Origin: Opeltia flavorubescens
Taxonomy: Eukaryota > Ascomycota > Lecanoromycetes > Teloschistales > Teloschistaceae
Reading direction: 5' to 3'
Assembly: GCA_000442125.1 (NCBI GenBank)
Contig: KE546971.1
Coordinates: forward strand, 808,583-872,582
Length of the DNA: 64,000 nucleotides
Shown here one piece after another: positions 44,128 to 54,119 of this stretch (positions within the stretch are counted from its first letter, which is position 1; the number at the start of each line of letters is the position of its first letter). Made by a program: the position numbers and the translations under genes. The notes beneath the pieces are model-generated. The model was not told the DNA's origin. It was given only the letters and a program-made list of their open reading frames with translations, and did not search any database.

Positions 44128-45822
44128 ATGGATAATCTTGAAACTTACCCGGCATTTTCCACTCCAGCAACCCATATATTCGAGGATGATGTTGCTCCCA
44201 GTGAGCCTCTCCCGGACTATCTTCGCTCTCCTGAGCAATTACACGTCCGTTATGAGATTGACCGCACAGTCGCTGAGATTAAGCGTGGGCAATGGAAACG
44301 CATTGCTCTGCAATTTCCCGACAGAATGCTCCCAGATGCTCCGCTCGTAGTCGAACAATTGAATCGACAGCTACATGATCCTTCAAAGTCAGGCTCAGAA
44401 TGTATTGAAACAAATGATGATGACTACCTTAACATTTCGTCGTCGATGGGCAGAGCGACTAACGAACCAGAGGCCCGAAAGCTCTTCATCCTTGCTGATA
44501 CGTCCTATGGCGCCTGTTGTGTCGACGAGATTGCAGCTGAGCATGCCAGCGCTGATGTTGTAGTCCATTACGGCCGGGCATGCCTTTCGCCAACCTCAAG
44601 GTTGCCGGTCATCCATGTATTTACACACCAGCCCTTGGCGACTAATTCGGTAATAGAGAATTTCAAAAATACCTACCCCAATCGTGAACAGTCAGTCCTA
44701 CTCATGGCTGATGTCACCTACGCTAGCCACCTGCAAGATATTGGTTCGGTATTAAGAGCTCAGGGGTACACTTGCGTCTTCAGTACTGGTATTGTCCACG
44801 ATCCTTCATCGCCACTACCGAATCGAACGGTTCCGGAGAGTGTCTATCGTGACCCTCGGACGCTGCGGGAATGGCACTTATTCCATATTTCAGATCCACC
44901 AGATTCTCTTCTTCTCACACTTGCTTCTCGAGTCTCTGGCATACATGTATACTCTACCGGGACCACTGGCACCGGTCAAGCCATAGTGATACCTACCAAT
45001 TCAACTAAGATTGCTTTGCGCAGACGCTATGCCCTTATAACTTCAGTCAGCACGGTGCCGATATTCGGTATCCTAATAAATACTCTCAGTGTAAAGAATT
45101 ATCTACACATTGTTGAGCATGTCAAATCCCGCATAAGAGCGGCGGGCAAAAAGGACTACACTTTTGTGGTAGGTAAGATCAACGCAGCTAAAGTTGCTAA
45201 TTTTAGTGAAATTGGTGCTTGGGTTGTTGTCGGTTGTTGGGAGAGTTCTTTGATTGACAGTAGCGACTTTTGGAAACCTATTCTCACACCTTTCGAGGTC
45301 GAACTTGCTCTCGCAAGCGACGATGCAAGGGTCTGGACGGGGGAATGGAGGAGTGATTTCCAGACAATTTTGAAGGATGCGGAGAGGCACGCAGATGAGG
45401 GTGATTCTGTCAGGATACGTACACAGGTAGAAGGTTCCGCGGAGGAAGACGAGGCCGGACATCTCGACTCAGAGCCTGAGTCTGCTCCGCCAGAATTTGA
45501 CTTGCGAATGGGACGCTATGTCTCCCACTCGAGACCAATGCAAGGCCAATTCCAGTCGTTTCAACCCAATGGCCACGACAATCGTGCTCAAAGAGACCAA
45601 TCGACCCTTACGATACGTAGTAAGGGCGACATAGTATCCATTGGTAGCGAGGCATCACCAGGGGCGGAGTTCCTACGATCTAAGAGAACGTGGAAAGGCC
45701 TTGGAAGCGATTTCGAGGTTGGGTACGATACTTCAGAATCTAATGACAGCATGGTCGTAAAGGAAGGTCGCAGTGGGCTCGCACGAGGGTATCAGGGTCC
45801 TCATTCATGTACAAAAACTTAG
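44128..45822 (+). CDS. dph2: diphthamide biosynthesis protein 2
   Basis: A single exon encodes 564 residues from ATG 44128, the first ATG after a C/T-rich leader. The N-terminal part has IKRGQWKRIALQFPDRMLPD, the DPH1/DPH2 family signature, then ADTSYGACCVDEIAAEH with the first cluster-binding cysteine and VVHYGRACLSPTSRLPVIHV. The third domain contains VVVGCWESSLIDSSDFWKPI and TPFEVELAL, where the last cysteine of the family lies. Dph2 works with Dph1 as an iron-sulfur radical enzyme that transfers the 3-amino-3-carboxypropyl group from SAM to a histidine of elongation factor 2. The C-terminal 120 residues are acidic and disordered. The length fits fungal Dph2. Confidence 0.95.
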   Translation: MDNLETYPAFSTPATHIFEDDVAPSEPLPDYLRSPEQLHVRYEIDRTVAEIKRGQWKRIALQFPDRMLPDAPLVVEQLNRQLHDPSKSGSECIETNDDDYLNISSSMGRATNEPEARKLFILADTSYGACCVDEIAAEHASADVVVHYGRACLSPTSRLPVIHVFTHQPLATNSVIENFKNTYPNREQSVLLMADVTYASHLQDIGSVLRAQGYTCVFSTGIVHDPSSPLPNRTVPESVYRDPRTLREWHLFHISDPPDSLLLTLASRVSGIHVYSTGTTGTGQAIVIPTNSTKIALRRRYALITSVSTVPIFGILINTLSVKNYLHIVEHVKSRIRAAGKKDYTFVVGKINAAKVANFSEIGAWVVVGCWESSLIDSSDFWKPILTPFEVELALASDDARVWTGEWRSDFQTILKDAERHADEGDSVRIRTQVEGSAEEDEAGHLDSEPESAPPEFDLRMGRYVSHSRPMQGQFQSFQPNGHDNRAQRDQSTLTIRSKGDIVSIGSEASPGAEFLRSKRTWKGLGSDFEVGYDTSESNDSMVVKEGRSGLARGYQGPHSCTKT

Positions 45823-46214
45823 CTTTTCAAAGAGGAGATGGTCAATTTGAGGAAAAAGGTAAATCTCGAGATGATACAGCAAAATAAATCAGTTCAAGCC
45901 TAAGCCACTTAGGAATTGACATGTAACATTTTCTGTAAAAAAAAGTGTAATCTATGTAGAATTGTCCGTTGAAGGCTGTCCAATGATTAAGCATGTCAAA
46001 CGTGGGTGCTTTTTCAATTGAATGGCAAGCTTCCTGCCAATGGTACATGAATCCGCGGTAAATAGTCCTTTCATGCACGTTTTTTCCACAGCCTTGTGAA
46101 ATCTAAATGTCACAAATATCAGGTCACGAAGCATGGAGGAAAACGGAGGGAAAACGACTGCGGCGTTCCTTTAGCTTATGACCTCTGCATTAACGTTGAC
46201 TTACACCTACTTGG
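45823..46214. other. intergenic region between tandem genes
   Basis: These 392 bases hold the dph2 3' UTR and the promoter of the next plus-strand gene. Nothing else is seen. Confidence 0.5.
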
Positions 46215-48581
46215 ATGGCTTTAGTTGGTGAACCATCTTCGCAAGAATCAGGGCTACTCCAGTCACGTTGTGAGGCAGGGGAGTCGGATGGAAGCAACCT
46301 AGTGCCTTCACCTCGCAAGTCGCTTTCGGTGTTCGAGATAATCATCAGTTTTCATCAGCCGATTCTAGAAAGCCTCCTACTTCAACTGCCGACTTCTGCA
46401 ATTCTCGATCTTTATCACACCTCACAATATCTCCAATCATTCTTCCAAGCATGCCCTCTAGCTTGGAACTCTTTGTCATTCAGAAAGCTTCCTTCCAACG
46501 TGAGTGCCGCGCAAAGACAGCAGTCGCCCGCAAGTGACAGCTCTGGTGAAACGTCGACAAGACGTTCAAAATCCTATGCCCTCGATCAGCTCCTTAATTC
46601 CGTAGTGCTGCCATTTGGACTCTCCTTAAGATGTTTATGTTTAGATCAGACTGCTGTATCGGGCCTTACGCTAACATCGAGCATCCTGCCCGCAAGAAGA
46701 GAAACGTTACAACATCTTTCTATCCGTGGATGCAAGAACGTCTCTCTCAAATATCACATCGTTCCGTATCTAAATCTCTTCAAGCTACAAAGGTCACTTG
46801 AGGTACCGACTTCTATACGGACCCATCGCCTTGCACTGAAGAGTCTCTATACATTCCGTTGTGCGCACCATCGTCGTCGACCCTACCTGACTTCTTCGCT
46901 ACGCCGTGCAGATTCGGATGCAAAAGCAACGCATGAGTTCATCTCGCTTTGCCACAGTCTTGGTATCTGGATCGATACCGGCTGGTGTCCGACTCCTGGC
47001 GGTCGATGCTCTCGTAGAAAGCAATACTTCAACGGTAGGGGCAGCAGCGACTTACAGAGCGAAGTGTGGGTTGTTTTTGATCGATTATGGCGTTCACGCA
47101 ACCAGATTGGGACTTTGAAGCAAGAAGAGACATCAATGATGAAGCTCCCAGGACAGCTGTGGAAGGACGAAGAGTACGGCTACAATGGGGAAGCTTTAGG
47201 AACTGACAACGCTTCGTGTGCTTCGCACAGCAAACTTACACCGGCTCACTTGCGACACAGCCACAGAATATTTGTGGAGAATTTCTTGTGTCAGACCTGT
47301 GGCGATCGTATTCCGGAAAGGTGTGAACAATGTAGCATCAAGATGCACTGCATAGGATGTCGTAAGACGTGGTGTGCAAGCTGCGCCTATACAAAAGCTT
47401 TACCGGCTCTCAGAAATCCTGCGGACAGGCCCATTTCTGGCGAACAGGACGAGTATAGTAGCGAATCGTTTTGGTGGGCTCCTAAGACTAGGAGAAGCCC
47501 CAATTTGATGAACCAGGAAATTGCTGAGGGAGGCTCAACAGCGGCGGATGCTGCAGTAATTCNCCCCAGGCAAACTTCTTGGTGCTGTATCAGTCCGCAA
47601 TTCTCGGCAGGAGGTCAAATTACTTTAAGTCGGCAAAATACCATACTTGAGCATGATTATATATGCACCGCACCATTGCCGCCAGGTAGGGGTTTTGAGG
47701 ATCCTGAATTTGTGCATGTACCAAATTTTGGTAAAGAAGATGGTTATTCAAGAGGTCTTAGAAAATCCATGCCACAGCATTACGACCCCATGTTATACTG
47801 GCTACTGTATGGTCCTGGATATGGGCCTTTGAGTCATTGCCCTCGTAACTTATGTATCGATTGCAGGCAGACAAGAGGATGGAAAGCCGTATGCCGGGCT
47901 TGCCAGGAGCCCGTCTGTCTTGCTCATGATATAAGAGGTTTGCAAGCGAGAATATGCGGATACCGAGATCTGCATGTCGAGGACACTATCATCAAAGAAC
48001 AAATGCTGCAGGCCGCTCAAGAAGCGCTGAGACGAAAGCATACGCAGATAGGGGCAATGGATCGAATCAAAAGCCATTTGCAGAAACATGGAGCATTCAA
48101 CACAGAATACGAGTACGAATTGGCCATCATCACTGAACTTCCAGATGGTGATGATGATGATCTCCAAGAGCATTTCGACGAGGAAGTGGACTGTCTTCCA
48201 CGGTCCTCGACCAACGATGATGGTATGCCAACAAACGCCTTCGCAATCCTCCCGTTCCAGCCGCAGCCCTTCAATCATTCAAATGGCCCATTGAATACAA
48301 GCAACATATGGAGAGGATGCTCCACATTCAATTGCCAGGAATTTCGACCCCTCGACGACCATCGGCGTCCATGCCCAGCTTCTATGAAGAAGTGTACAGA
48401 GTGTGGAGTCAATGTCTGCTTCGAATGCTCGGCAAAGCAGGAGCTATGTGAATGCTCATACTGCTCGGATAATTATAGGTGTCTAAATTGCATGCCCAAT
48501 TTTGATTTTGAGAACTGCAAGAAAATTGAAGAATTGACACGTGAGGGAGAGGAGGAAGTGGATGAAAATCTACATGAGTAG
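46215..48581 (+). CDS. F-box-like protein with Cys-rich zinc-binding C-terminal half
   Basis: A single exon encodes 788 residues. Residues about 45-90 (ESLLLQLPTSAILDLYHTSQ) look like an F-box, followed by leucine-rich stretches (LQHLSIRGCKNVSLKYHIVP, LKSLYTFRC). The C-terminal half has three Cys/His-rich clusters: CQTCGDRIPERCEQCSIKMH with CRKTWCASC, then CIDCRQTRGWKAVCRACQEP, and finally CTECGVNVCFECSAKQELCE with CSYCSDNYRCLNC. These have the spacing of treble-clef or B-box/RING-like zinc sites, though none is a perfect known signature. An SCF-type substrate adaptor is the most likely reading, but no substrate is suggested. One codon contains an N (47563). The family appears to be conserved in filamentous fungi. 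Confidence 0.75.
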   Translation: MALVGEPSSQESGLLQSRCEAGESDGSNLVPSPRKSLSVFEIIISFHQPILESLLLQLPTSAILDLYHTSQYLQSFFQACPLAWNSLSFRKLPSNVSAAQRQQSPASDSSGETSTRRSKSYALDQLLNSVVLPFGLSLRCLCLDQTAVSGLTLTSSILPARRETLQHLSIRGCKNVSLKYHIVPYLNLFKLQRSLEVPTSIRTHRLALKSLYTFRCAHHRRRPYLTSSLRRADSDAKATHEFISLCHSLGIWIDTGWCPTPGGRCSRRKQYFNGRGSSDLQSEVWVVFDRLWRSRNQIGTLKQEETSMMKLPGQLWKDEEYGYNGEALGTDNASCASHSKLTPAHLRHSHRIFVENFLCQTCGDRIPERCEQCSIKMHCIGCRKTWCASCAYTKALPALRNPADRPISGEQDEYSSESFWWAPKTRRSPNLMNQEIAEGGSTAADAAVIXPRQTSWCCISPQFSAGGQITLSRQNTILEHDYICTAPLPPGRGFEDPEFVHVPNFGKEDGYSRGLRKSMPQHYDPMLYWLLYGPGYGPLSHCPRNLCIDCRQTRGWKAVCRACQEPVCLAHDIRGLQARICGYRDLHVEDTIIKEQMLQAAQEALRRKHTQIGAMDRIKSHLQKHGAFNTEYEYELAIITELPDGDDDDLQEHFDEEVDCLPRSSTNDDGMPTNAFAILPFQPQPFNHSNGPLNTSNIWRGCSTFNCQEFRPLDDHRRPCPASMKKCTECGVNVCFECSAKQELCECSYCSDNYRCLNCMPNFDFENCKKIEELTREGEEEVDENLHE

Positions 48582-49553
48582 ATGGGATCGAGCATCGGGC
48601 GGCGCCACCTGTAATGTTTACGTATGGGCTGTTGGGAAAACATTCATAAAAGGCCGATCCAGTCATTTTGCTAGACAGGAAAACATCAATATATAGTATA
48701 TCATGGACTCATGCAAATCCAATTTCTCATTACTCTTTCTAAGCTTCTCGGTGGATCGGAGTCCCTGTACGAGATTCGATGAAAAAATGCTTGCCCGATA
48801 AAGGACGCGATGGCCCCTACAGTACATTACTGACACCCACGCTGGAAAATTTGCGTGACAAAATATTTCGTTCGCGACAGTCTCCTATGTGGCCTAGATA
48901 GCAATCAGTGTTTCGATATCCATCATGAAAAATCCTAGGTATTATATCAATATTGGACCTTTGCATGCACATAATCATGCTGCTCTACTTCTGAGCAGGT
49001 TCGCGACAATAACACATATGTAACTTAGTCGGATATCAAGCACACCCATTCGGCCTACAGGATATCTCGAGTAATGCTACCTTATGTCAGCTTGTCTTCT
49101 CGATTCGGTGAATCCTGAGGTTGTCCACCACTCGCGGACGGAAACATCGGGTAGATGAGTGAGCGAATATAATGTTGGGCAAATATAATGTTGGGCAACT
49201 TTCACGTGCGTTCGTGACGTGCCCCACTACCCCCACTTGCCCTATTGCGTCTTTTCGCCCCCAACAAAAAGATCTGCCGCTAATTTAGCGTCGAAACTTA
49301 GAATAACCCTGCGTGTCCCCTCCCTCTTCTGTAAACAAACCAATTCATCAAGTCTGACTTTGCTGCCATCGATTACAACCATCCACATTGTTATCGTGAC
49401 TTCAATCAATCAAAGTTGGTCTATCTTGATCGTGTAAATCGTTCTCAAACCATCAAATCAATCGAAATCCAAACTTGTAAATTGCACTTGTTTGCCCGAC
49501 CGTGCCTGCCAACATCTCGTCAACCAAAGCCAATTTCAACTCTCGACGTCGCG
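48582..49553. other. intergenic region
   Basis: This 972-base region lies between two plus-strand genes. It contains an exact 16-base tandem duplication at 49166-49197 and a C/T-rich leader at about 49200-49553. No gene is supported. Confidence 0.5.
49166..49197. repeat. exact 16-base tandem duplication
   Basis: The unit AATATAATGTTGGGCA occurs twice in direct succession in the promoter region of the gene at 49554. It may be a recent slippage event. Confidence 0.85.
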
Positions 49554-52209
49554 ATGGCACCTGCCTCGATCACCAGCTCTGCTGGAGGATCACGTATGGC
49601 GTCTGGATTGTCCGACTCCGCTCGCTATCCTGGATGGCCGGATGAGGGACCCTCCACCATCACTGCTTCTAAGTTGGCTAGAGAGGGTGGTACATGCAGT
49701 TCCACTCCTGACTACTACATTCAACCACCCCATTCAGGTTACAGTAAGAAAGAACAGCCAGAAACTCCAACTGCAAAGAAAGTCGTGAAGCCTGTCACTC
49801 ATCATTTACTTCGTCCTTCCGCTGAAAAGTACAATCCCAATCGCAGGTAAGTACCATTGTGCAATGTTCCTTTCCGCACCCCATGCTAATCGTGAGTAGA
49901 CTGCGTCCTCAGCCTTCTCCGGCAGTACCAGAGGCCGAGCTCAACACTTCGAAGCTTGTTGACGCCTTCCCAGGTTTCTCGGGATGCGTTGACGATGTCA
50001 AGCCATTATCCCCCAATCCTTTCGTCACGAAAGCTAATGGGCATCAATTGAAAATGCCATCGTGGGCTGAATCGCGTCAGCCTCGAGTACGAGATGAGAA
50101 CGACGTCTCTATTGCTAACGTGGCCGCTCCTTCCCCTGCCAACCTCAGCAGTAAGAATACCCGCTTTGGCGGGATTAAAAACCCGAAAACCAGGCAAGGC
50201 CCCCAGCCACATATGTACAAGCCTACTGGTGTTCTTGTGCAGAACGCAGCAGTTGCTAGCTCTGCAGGCCAAGCAAAGCCCATGGCTATCAACCCCCAGG
50301 GTTCACTCACTTCGATACCTGTTGGCAGCACTCAGCCGACTTTGAATTTTCCTCAGGGCACCAATCTCACTGATCTCTTCTCTGGTGTTGTCCGTCAGCC
50401 ACCGCCTATGAACACTCAGCAAATGAGACCTCGAGCATCTCGTTTTGCTTCAGCGGCAAAATCCCAAACTGTCGTCGAACCAAAGCCCGAGGAGATCCCA
50501 GTCCCTGTCGATGAACGAAATCTGCTTCAATCAATTGCGGTTCTTCAAGATCGAGTAGCAGAACTTGAGAAATTAAAGTCTCAGCTGGAAAACACCAATA
50601 CCAATCTTGATCAGAAAAATTTTGAGCTTGAAATTGAGAAAAGAGAATTGATAGCTCGTCGACGCAGCGATAGTGCAGTAAGTGCAGCGAGTGTCCAAGA
50701 CAATGCAAGTGTCGATAGCAAAGGGCAATCTGCAGAGCAGCGTCGATTGGCTGCCGAGAAAACCCGTGAGTTATCTTCTCTCAATCTTTGATCATGTTCT
50801 CTAACATAATCAAAGGCTACGAATCGACTTGTTGGGCTCTACAGGGTCAGAAGGATTTGCTGCTCCGTGATGTAGGCGTTGCTGAAGCTGCCGCCGAGAA
50901 AGCCACTCAGCAGCTTAATCAATGCAAGGCGCATCTATCAAACGCCAGATCCGACGTTGAGCTTCTCCAAACAGAGAAGGCCACTATCGGGCAGCAGCGT
51001 GCCCAAGCAGTCGCACAGCTTGCCATTGCAAATGACAACATTGAGACAGTATCTCGGGAGAGGGACGCACTCTTTAATGAGAACGAACAGCTCAAGGCTC
51101 ACATCGCTTTCTTAATGCAAGATGTTCCTGACAAAGAGAACTCAACGCTCGAACACAGCAATTTTGATCAAGCTGACGCTAACGCTCTTGACGGAGAGCC
51201 GATTGATATGGATACACTTTCCATGATGAATCAGCAGCAGAAGAGGGTAAAGCCAATAGAGCAGCATGTGGAGCAGAAGAAATCTAACCAATGCAATACT
51301 GCAAATTCTGACTCTTCGCATGACATCACCTACCTTAGCTACGCCGGCGACTCTGGCATTTGCAAAGTTCGTAAGACACTTGAACAGGAGCGCAAGGCAC
51401 GCCAACACCGTGGTCAAGTCGACGCTGTTCGAGATGCTGCTGCGAGCCATGTCAAGGATCAGAACGATATCTTTAGCAAGACTTTTGAAGGACAAGCCCG
51501 TCACCAGTCAGATTCGACTGTCATCAAGCGACCAAAGCGTCAAACTGTTCCACGAGATGAGTTGACATCTGGTTTCATTCTGCCAGACATTACTTTCAAC
51601 CTGCAGCCTGCCACGGATTCCCAGGCCCAGGCTGTCTTTCCAACTGGCTCCCAGCAACACTTCGAGATTGCTCAGGAGAATGCTGTGCAGTCCCACGTGG
51701 AGCAGACTGATTTGCTTGAGATTGGCCCCGTTCAAGCTCCCGAGCAACAAGCCCAGCAGACTGCCGAATCATCCAAACTTCCACCTATCTCTGATGAAGA
51801 GCTGGACATTACCATCTATGATGAGGAGCCGTCAATTCGCCCTTCACAACCACCTGATGTTGCACTCGCTGTCGTTTTGGAGTCACTACAAACCGAGCTC
51901 GCCAGCCAGCGTGGTCAGCTGGCCAAGTATCAGCGCAACTACGATCGTCAAGATGTCGCTATCAACCGACGTCAACGTAAGCAGATTCTTGGAAAAATCC
52001 AAGCTCTACTTGAATCTTGTGACCTCAAAGCTGATCAAATCTACAACCTCCACGATGTTATCGAGGGCCATAAGAAGCAAGGTCAGCCAGTAACCAAAGA
52101 TCAGGTCGACAATACCTTGCAGTCCCTCGGCCTCGACCTGCCATGGGAAGGTATTGAGTCAACGGCCAATACTCGACGCAGAAGCACTTCATCTTCCCGC
52201 TCCATCTAG
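49554..52209 (+). CDS. coiled-coil protein with possible Cep57-like C-terminal segment, candidate spindle-pole/microtubule protein
   Basis: Exons 49554-49846, 49900-50765 and 50816-52209 encode 850 residues. Introns 49847-49899 (GTAAGT ... GAGTAG) and 50766-50815 (GTGAGT ... AAAG, branch CTAAC) are in phase. The N-terminal third is disordered with a WPDEGPSTITASKLAREGGT block. Two coiled coils follow, about residues 315-365 (LLQSIAVLQDRVAELEKLKS) and 390-480 (AAEKATQQLNQCKAHLSNAR). The last 110 residues read LQTELASQRGQLAKYQRNYD, then CDLKADQIYNLHDVIEGHKK and LQSLGLDLPWEG, which resembles the Cep57/Ppc89-type microtubule-binding segment of fungal spindle-pole proteins. That match is from memory and of moderate strength. 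The 3' UTR contains a 30-base triple repeat. Confidence 0.75.
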
Positions 52210-52711
52210 AGCACACGTATCCTATACTTCGACTCTCAATTTCTCGGAATCCAAGGTGACTGACTTCGGTGTATGTCCCTTGCGAAACCCACCTAAAATA
52301 CCCTTCTCTTCAACTTCGACTGCGAACACAGACTTGATCAACTTGTTTTAATCGTCTGAAAACTTGATCGACTTACTTGATCGTTTGAAGACTTGATCGA
52401 TATGCTTGATCGTCTGGACTGGACGCTGCCGGAAGCGATGTGCCGACCGCCTCCTTTGTTTGGTTTCTGTCTTTTCTGTCCTCCTTCATCCATTTTGCAT
52501 TGGCTGTTCTGGTGGTGTCTCTGGTTTGAGATAAGGAAATCTGTTGGCGTTTGGTAACGATGGTAACGGTCTTGTATTCTTAGCGTGATACCCCAAAAAT
52601 CGATGAGGCATTGTTTCATACTTTCATAAAAATACAAAATCATTCAAAGGTTTCATTCTTGTGCATATGGGTATCGCTCTATGTGGTAACTAAGCAGAAT
52701 CTCAGCTTTGC
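52210..52711. other. 3' UTR region between convergent genes
   Basis: These 502 bases hold the 3' UTRs of the coiled-coil gene and tfb3, including the tandem repeat at 52331-52419. Confidence 0.5.
52331..52419. repeat. three degenerate 30-base tandem repeats
   Basis: Three successive units (52331-52360, 52361-52390, 52391-52419) share the order ACTTGATCR ... ATCGTYTGRA. The word CTTGATC occurs five times and CTTGATCG four times. The array lies about 120 bases after the stop codon at 52209. Confidence 0.75.
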
Positions 52712-53887
52712 TCATGTAATACCCTCGCCTCCGTCCCCGCCAGCCGCTATCGCTGCACCTTCCGTAGCCACCATCTCATCGCCATCAGCATGCTCCTTTT
52801 CACCCATTTCTTCTTCAATGAAACAGCCTAAACCAGCGAAAGCCTCCGACATTGTTCTCTGATAGTACTCCCTTAGATCATAACCACCAGCCACGATATT
52901 CGCTTCCGTCCTCGCTTTCTCAAGCCAAGGATGCTCATAATGCGTTTTCAGCGTGTAGTAGGATGGTGTAAAAGAAATGCCACCGAACGGATCATATGGC
53001 TTCTCAATAGGGGCTACGACAACTGCTTTGAGACCCTCAATCCTGAAGGCTTCCGCGTCAGAGGAGTGGGAGTCGGCAGGTGGTTGCTGTGATCGTTGCT
53101 TGTCGCGAGCCTTCTCGGCCGCGGTACGGCGGGCGGTGCTCTTTTTAAGGACGATGTTCTGGGCTGTTGAGTTGTCTCGGGAGGCAGATACCTGGGTCTT
53201 GCTCAGGGCGTCGAGGCTTTCTCGGTGGGATTCTTCGCGCTCAGCGAGAGAGGAGGTGTCAGCTCTATTTGCGGCGGAGCGGTTGAGGAGAGCTTGTTCC
53301 TTCTGTGCAGCGGTGTTGGCTTTGTGGACGTTTCGATCTCGTTTCGCTTTTGCGTCGTTTTGTGATATTGAGGCAGTGTTTTGGGAGGCGTAAGCGGCAA
53401 GTTTGCGTTCTGTGGCTGCGACATCGATCCCCTCTAATAGGTTGAATGTGGTGACTTCCATTTCTTCGAGGTAGTTATTGTACGCCCTTAGAGTCTCAAA
53501 GTCTGATTCTTGCTTGTTGAAGACCTGAGCCACCCGCCGCCGGACATCAACTTCCCGTTCAATCTTGAGGTCTTCGAACGTTTGCTTCCGGAAACGCTGT
53601 TTGCGGAGCGTACGGGCGCAGCCGGCGACGGGGCACGGGGTGGGGCCGGTGGAAAAGATGCGGTCCACACAAGATTCGCACATTTTATGGTAGCACTCTG
53701 GATTGACAAGGAAACGCATGTTGGGATTGAGGTAGCGGGAGGATTTGCAGACGGGGCAGATGTCTGAATTGTATTAGGTATTGGACGTTCAATAATGAGA
53801 GTGGAGTAGCAAGAATAGTGCGGACTCACCATCACTATCTCCTGGCTGGCGAGGTCCGCCAGCGTTGCGTTGTGCAGCTTTCTGCAT
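52712..53887 (-). CDS. tfb3: TFIIH / CDK-activating kinase subunit Tfb3 (MAT1)
   Basis: Exons 53887-53830 and 53763-52712 (intron 53764-53829, GTGAGT ... ATTCAG) encode 369 residues. The junction gives GDSDDICPVCKSSRYLNPNM, the start of the Tfb3 C3HC4 RING; it goes on to CYHKMCESCVDRIF and PCPVAGC. The MAT1 central region follows (FEDLKIEREVDVRRRVAQVF, EMEVTTFNLLEGIDV). The C terminus holds YDPFGGISF and a hydrophobic end typical of MAT1 that binds the cyclin-CDK pair. The protein tethers the Kin28/Cdk7 kinase to TFIIH for transcription and repair. An alternative start at 53980 (MKTSASPKV) or 53953, using an extra intron ending GCATGCAG, would change the first few residues only. Confidence 0.93.
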
Positions 53888-54119
53888 GGCAAGATCGAAG
53901 AGGAGTGAGGCAGCCAGAGGGGGGGTTGACAATTTACCAATCAGATATTTCATCACTTTCGGGCTAGCGGAAGTTTTCATATCACATCTACTGAACGGAT
54001 AGCTGGATCCCTAGGCTTATCTTGAACAGCCTGACTCTAGTCTGATTCCCTTGAGTCTATCGACCAGTATTTCGAATGCCTTGCTCTATCTCCAAGTCTT
54101 ACAGCTTTGAAATGATGCA
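53888..54119. promoter_or_regulatory. short bidirectional promoter of tfb3 and the URI-like gene
   Basis: Only 232 bases separate the divergent start codons, so the promoters are likely shared. Confidence 0.6.
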
